Below the pieces are notes generated by a model. The model saw nothing but the letters and a program-made list of their open reading frames with translations. It was not told where the DNA came from and did not search any database. 64,000 nt of DNA from Salvia splendens (Eukaryota; Streptophyta; Magnoliopsida; Lamiales; Lamiaceae). Below, in pieces: positions 59,865 through 64,000 of this stretch. The DNA lies in NCBI RefSeq assembly GCF_004379255.2, contig NC_056041.1, forward strand, positions 5,456,001 to 5,520,000, written 5' to 3'. The translations under genes and the position numbers were made by a program. The first letter of the stretch is position 1. Every line of letters begins with the position of its first letter.

Positions 59865-60190
59865 AGTGTGGACACGATTGTTTTGTCATTTCTATAACAT
59901 TTGAATTTAAATTTAAATTTCGGTGGTGTTGTCAATTTTATTTACTAAGATGAGATGTTAATATTTGGTTGTGTCAGCCTGCGCTGCTCTTAGCATTCTA
60001 AAAAAAAAAACTTTTAACACATTTTAATTTTATAATGTGAGTTCAATTTTTTGTAAATTGTTAGTTCATTTTTTGCTAAACATTTGAATTTAAATTTAAA
60101 TTTAAATTTCATTGGTGGTGTCATTTTTATTTACTAAAATAAGGTATGAATATTAGGTTGTGTCAGCATACACTGTTTTTAGGCTTTCGG
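59865..60190. repeat. Left copy of a direct duplication
   Basis: The block beginning TAGTGTGGACACGATTGTTT and continuing with AACATTTGAATTTAAATTT, GGTGTTGTCA, TTATTTACTAAGAT and TTGGTTGTGTCAGC recurs at 61008-61330. Within this block the second half repeats the first (60080-60180 versus 59900-59985). Confidence 0.75.
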
Positions 60191-60319
60191 CAAAAACCTT
60201 TGCCTATTTCAAGTTCGTTTATCATTCTAGTAAGTAGTAAGTATCGTAGCGAACTAAAAGATAATTATAATTATATTTATAATATTTTGTTGAAAATAGA
60301 TTAATTGTTTGGATGATTA

Positions 60320-60949
60320 GAGCATCCGCGTCGCGTTCTCGATGCGGGCTCGGTATCGTTTCGGCGAGACGAGGCGGCATCGAGACGGCGATGCGGGTGC
60401 TCCGTCTCGTCCTGTGTGCCTCCGCCAAGAGATGGTTGGCGAGCTGTCTCGCCACGCGCGTTGGCCACGTGGCGAGCTCCCCTGCGGCCGTGACGCCCAC
60501 GAGTGAGCGTCGTTTGTACCCGTTAAAAATATTTTTTTAAAATTCTGACAAAAATCGAAAATTAAAAAAAAATCCCCAAAAATTCTAGTTGTTTTTCCAA
60601 TATTTTGATTTTTTTTTCCTATTTTTTAAGCCCAGAATCACTTCTATAAATATTATAATTTCAATTATGTATTTTTCGTATTTTCAGATGTTGTAATTTT
60701 AGTGGTTTTTAATGATTTTATGAATTATTAGTATTAATTTAATATTTCAATGAAATATTAATTGAATTTGTTGAAAATAAAAATAAAAAATGAAATTAAA
60801 TGAATAGTTAAGGGATGAGATGGTTAAGATATGAAGGGATGCATGTGTTGTCTATTAGTTAAGAGATGGAATAAAAAGTATAGTGGGACCCATAAATAGT
60901 TAAGGGATGACGTGGTTAAAAGACAGTATTGAAATAGAGATGGATAGCC
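60320..60949. mobile_element. PIF/Harbinger-type MITE
   Basis: 630 bp, left end GAGCATCCGCGTCGCG, right end GAGATGGATAGCC (degenerate inverse), flanked by TTA (60317-60319 and 60950-60952). The left 190 bases are GC-rich; the rest is AT-rich with repeated GTTAAGGGATGA..TGGTTAA words. The inverted ends match only partly, so the right border is less sure than the left. Confidence 0.65.
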
Positions 60950-61007
60950 TTATAATTTATAAATATATGAACACAACCAAATCATCTTAGTTAAATTTAA
61001 TGTATAT

Positions 61008-61330
61008 ATAGTGTGGACATGATTGTTCTGTCATTTCTTTAACATTTGACATTTTGTTTTTGCTAAACATTTGAATTAAATTTTAGTGGTGTTGTCAATT
61101 TTATTTACTATTGCATTCTAAAATAAGAATAATGACTTTACCCATTTTAATTTTATAATATCATTTCATTTTATTGTAAATTATTACTAGTTCATTTTTT
61201 GCCAAACATTTGAATTTAAATTTCATTGGTGTTGTCATTTTATTTACTAAGATAAGGTGTGAATATTAGGTTGTGTCAGCCCACGTTGTTTTTAGACGCT
61301 CTGCATTCTAGAACAAAAATTTAACTTTGC
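61008..61330. repeat. Right copy of the direct duplication
   Basis: Starts TAGTGTGGACATGATTGTTC and repeats the motifs of 59865-60190 in the same order, including GATAAGGTGTGAATATTAGG followed by TTGTGTCAGC. The Harbinger MITE sits between the two copies. Confidence 0.75.
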
Positions 61331-61644
61331 CCATTATTATTTTATAGTATTAGTTCATGTCATCAGGTAGTAGTAAATTATATTTATATAAAGAGAAAAG
61401 GACAAATACAAATTTTATTTTATTTTATTTTTATAATATATGAATCGTTTGGAAACTTATAAAAACTTAAACACAACCAAATCTTATAGGAGTATAATGC
61501 ATAATGTGAGAGCATAAACACGTTAAGTCCTTAATATTTGAACACAAGCAAAATATAAATCACTAGTAGTTTGAACATAAATATGGAAGAGGGGTTAATA
61601 TTTGAAGGATCTTGAGCTACTCGTGCTTCATTGCTATATACGAA

Positions 61645-61845
61645 GGTGGCGTTCGGTTGTCATGACTAATATCATGAGACTATCCATCTAGGATTAAGTT
61701 GTGGGATTATTTTAGTTAGAGGGGGAGGCTATGACTAATTATCATGAGACTATCCATCTAGGATTAAGCTGAAGGATTCAATTTTATGAACCAAACATGA
61801 TACATATTTAATCATGAGATTTAATCTTGTCAACCGAACACCCCC
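61645..61845. mobile_element. MITE with GTTCGGTTG ends
   Basis: About 200 bp; GGTGGCGTTCGGTTG at the left mirrors CAACCGAACACCCCC at the right. GAA occurs on both sides and could be a 3 bp target duplication. Inside, ATGACTAAT.ATCATGAGAC followed by TATCCATCTAGGATTAAG is present twice in tandem. Confidence 0.75.
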
Positions 61846-62958
61846 GAAATGAACAATATCATGATGAAGCAGATACAAGAAAAAGTGGACATGAACCAAA
61901 AAGCAGAAGCAACTACTAAAAATATGGGCTTCAGCCGCGAAGCAGACCGACTACATAATTTGCACTATCCTTTAATATCTTGTTTATTAATCATATATTG
62001 TTTCTTATGTTGAGTGATGCATTATAGTACACTTAATTAAATAATTTAAAATAGATAAATAACTCACTGACTTTATCATTGAGATCCGTTTGTTTATTTA
62101 TAAATTGATTATAACGAGCTTGTTTATTATAAAGGTTAATGTTAACTGTTTAGTAAGTAAGCTTCATTAAATAAGCTCAATGAGCTTTTATCAAATCTAA
62201 ATCCGTATAAATTCATAAATAGTTTGATGCAACTACTGCGAATTTAGATTAGTTATTACTCAAATTAAAGTAAGATGAATTTGCTTTTACCCATCAAAAA
62301 GTCCATGAATGAAAGAGCTGCACGTGAAATGCATGGATCCAAAGAAGAGTACGACTCCATTTAAAGTTTGAACTTATTTGTTTTTTTCCAAAATAAATTA
62401 TTACAAATGATGAATCTGAAATAAATTCTCGAGTGCCGACATGGATGAGGAATGCAATATGCTCATATGCATGCAGTGTCGTAACAGAATTAATAATAAT
62501 TTCTTTGTTTTTATATACGTGCATCAATAATTTGGGAACTAAAAATATACTCCGTATCCTGTAATGTGCCCAAATTAACAGTAACAATAATTCCTTTTGT
62601 ATTTATATAGGTTGGCCTTTCTCCACCATCGAATGAAAAATAAACCTTATTTTTTAAATAAAATGGGCCGAGCCAGTATGGGCCTTGACCCATTTTAAAT
62701 ATTTATAAGTGCAAGTAAATAAATAATAAAAATGATTAATTTTATTTAATCCTCAAATCTTTTTTAAATTATTACACTTATTTCATTTTATTCTAAAGAG
62801 TGAAAATCATTTGAGTTTATTAAAACTATAAGAAAATTATGTAGTAGCCTATTATTTAAAATAGTAGTAATATATTTTGTTGAATAACCAATAAATGAAA
62901 GTGTTTAGTAGGACCAAAATTATCATAGTGAATGACAACATTCTTGAATAAAATCATA
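61846..62958. other. Intergenic, AT-rich
   Basis: No gene or element recognised. Short open frames on the minus strand (62294-62693) have no family features. Confidence 0.55.
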
Positions 62959-63180
62959 CTCCCTCCGTCCCTCAAGAATATGCAATCTTTTTTTAGTCCG
63001 TCCCGCAAGAATATGCACTTTCTAATTTTGGAAAGTCTTTTTACTCTAATGAGGTGAGACTTGTTCTTCACTAAAAATACTTTATTTACTTTTTTTCTCT
63101 ACTTCTTTCTTATTTCACCAATTTTACATTAAAACTCGTGTCAACCCCAAAGTGTATATTTTTTTTTATGATAGAGGGAG
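62959..63180. mobile_element. Stowaway-like MITE (CTCCCTCCGTCCC termini)
   Basis: 222 bp from CTCCCTCCGTCCCTCAAG to ATGATAGAGGGAG, flanked by TA. Near the left end AAGAATATGCA is repeated. Same terminal family as 22126-22375 and 50603-50796. It lies about 250 bp upstream of the histone H1 gene. Confidence 0.85.
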
Positions 63181-63430
63181 TATTAATTTGAGAAGTTTTG
63201 ATGTTATAAAATCATTTTAAAAACTCTGCCAAATAAACCACTCACAGTCAGCTATCAATTTTTAAGGCGGGAAAATATGCGAGCAAATTTTGATGAATTT
63301 TCCGCCTAAATATGGTTTCGAAATTTGAAAATTTCAAACATGGCTATATTTTTATCAGTTTTCTCACGTTCATTTCTACCGCTCTCATTCTCGAAAACTG
63401 CAAATTGAAACTTCCACTAAAAGGGAAAAA

Positions 63431-64000
63431 ATGGTGAATGCGAAGAAGGATTCCACTAAGAAGAATGACGATTCTTCCCATTCGTCTCTCCATCCGCCCT
63501 ACTTTCAGGTGCTAACTACATTCCAATTTTTATCAATCATTTCGTATTATACCACAAAACGCGATTTCAATTTGTTATTAGAACAATTTTGACCGTGTAT
63601 TCTTCAACTGAGCCCTGATTCTGGTAAAATTTCAGATGATAAGTGAAGCCATAACCGAGATGAAGGAACGCAGCGGCTCAAGCCAGCCGGCGATCGCGAA
63701 ATTGATGGAGGAGCATTACGCGAAGCAGCTTCCCCCAAATTTCAAAAAAAATCTCTCGATTCAGTTGAAGAGGCTCGTGAAATCCGATAAATTAGTGAAA
63801 GTGAAGAACTCGTACAAGATATCCGCGGCGGAGAAGGCGAAGAAACCCGCCAAAGCTGCTCCGGAGAAACCGCAATCGGAGAAAGCGAGCAGCAAAGAGA
63901 AGAAAGATGGGGAGAAAGCGAAGAAGACCAAGAGGCTGAGCCAGGTGAAGACGCCGGAGGCATTGAGGAAGAAGACCAAGGCGAGGAGCGGCGATGAGAA
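63431..64000 (+). CDS. Linker histone H1 (partial, cut by window end)
   Basis: Exon 1 is 63431-63508 (26 codons) and exon 2 runs from 63636 past the window edge. After a short Lys/Ser N-terminus comes the globular H15 domain: HPPYFQ, MISEAITEMKERSGSSQPAI, then LPPNFKKNLSIQLKRLVKSD and LVKVKNSYKIS. A long Lys/Ala/Pro/Glu-rich tail follows and is still open at base 64000. The intron within HPPYFQ|MI is where plant H1 genes usually have one. H1 binds linker DNA and compacts chromatin. Confidence 0.93.

Overview
This is a 64 kb piece of a flowering-plant nuclear genome. Genes have many short introns with GT-AG borders in AT-rich surroundings, and the proteins are plant families (CDPK, CIPK, CSN2, SCAB1, NOI/RIN4, plant-type two-finger C2H2). 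The intergenic space is filled with plant transposon families. A dicot is likely, but I cannot name the species from sequence alone.

Layout. 1-2.3 kb: a GC-rich scrap and a decayed Mutator-like transposase (minus). 2.5-3.5 kb: a small PPR gene. 5.2-7.3 kb: a calcium-dependent protein kinase. 8.5-9.5 kb: a small NOI-domain gene whose first intron holds a TRIM retrotransposon with a palindromic 5' end. 11.3-14.5 kb: a class I methyltransferase gene with one U12-type intron and one GC-AG intron. 15.1-17.5 kb: an F-box gene (minus). 22.5-27.2 kb: SCAB1. 28.1-31.1 kb: a CIPK kinase with 14 coding exons (minus). 32.9-33.4 kb: a large GT/AC-rich imperfect palindrome. 35.45-42.94 kb: a complete and apparently very young Ty3/gypsy Tat-lineage retrotransposon. 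43.8-47.7 kb: CSN2. 48.5-49.0 kb: an intronless C2H2 repressor (minus). 51.3-52.7 kb: calmodulin (minus). 53-58.7 kb: a transposon-rich desert. 59.1-59.7 kb: a proline-rich cell-wall protein (minus). 60-63 kb: more MITEs. 63.4 kb to the end: a linker histone H1, cut by the window edge.

The genes do not form an operon-like system. It is noticeable that three calcium-decoding proteins (CDPK, CIPK, calmodulin) and the guard-cell actin factor SCAB1 lie within 48 kb; this may be chance.

The most striking signals are: (1) gag-pro and pol of the young retrotransposon lie in one frame, separated by a single TAG followed by CAATCA, which matches the TMV-type readthrough context UAG-CARYYA; (2) a 426 bp TRIM with an intact 5 bp target duplication whose 5' LTR is replaced by a 68 bp fold-back of the LTR end, centred on an internal CCAATTGG; (3) an ATATCCT...CCTTAAC U12-type intron whose only frame-keeping 3' end is AA; (4) three related PIF/Harbinger derivatives with GC-rich cores and TAA/TTA target sites. 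Exon borders were read by hand from splice signals, frame and remembered family sequence, so they are predictions without transcript support.
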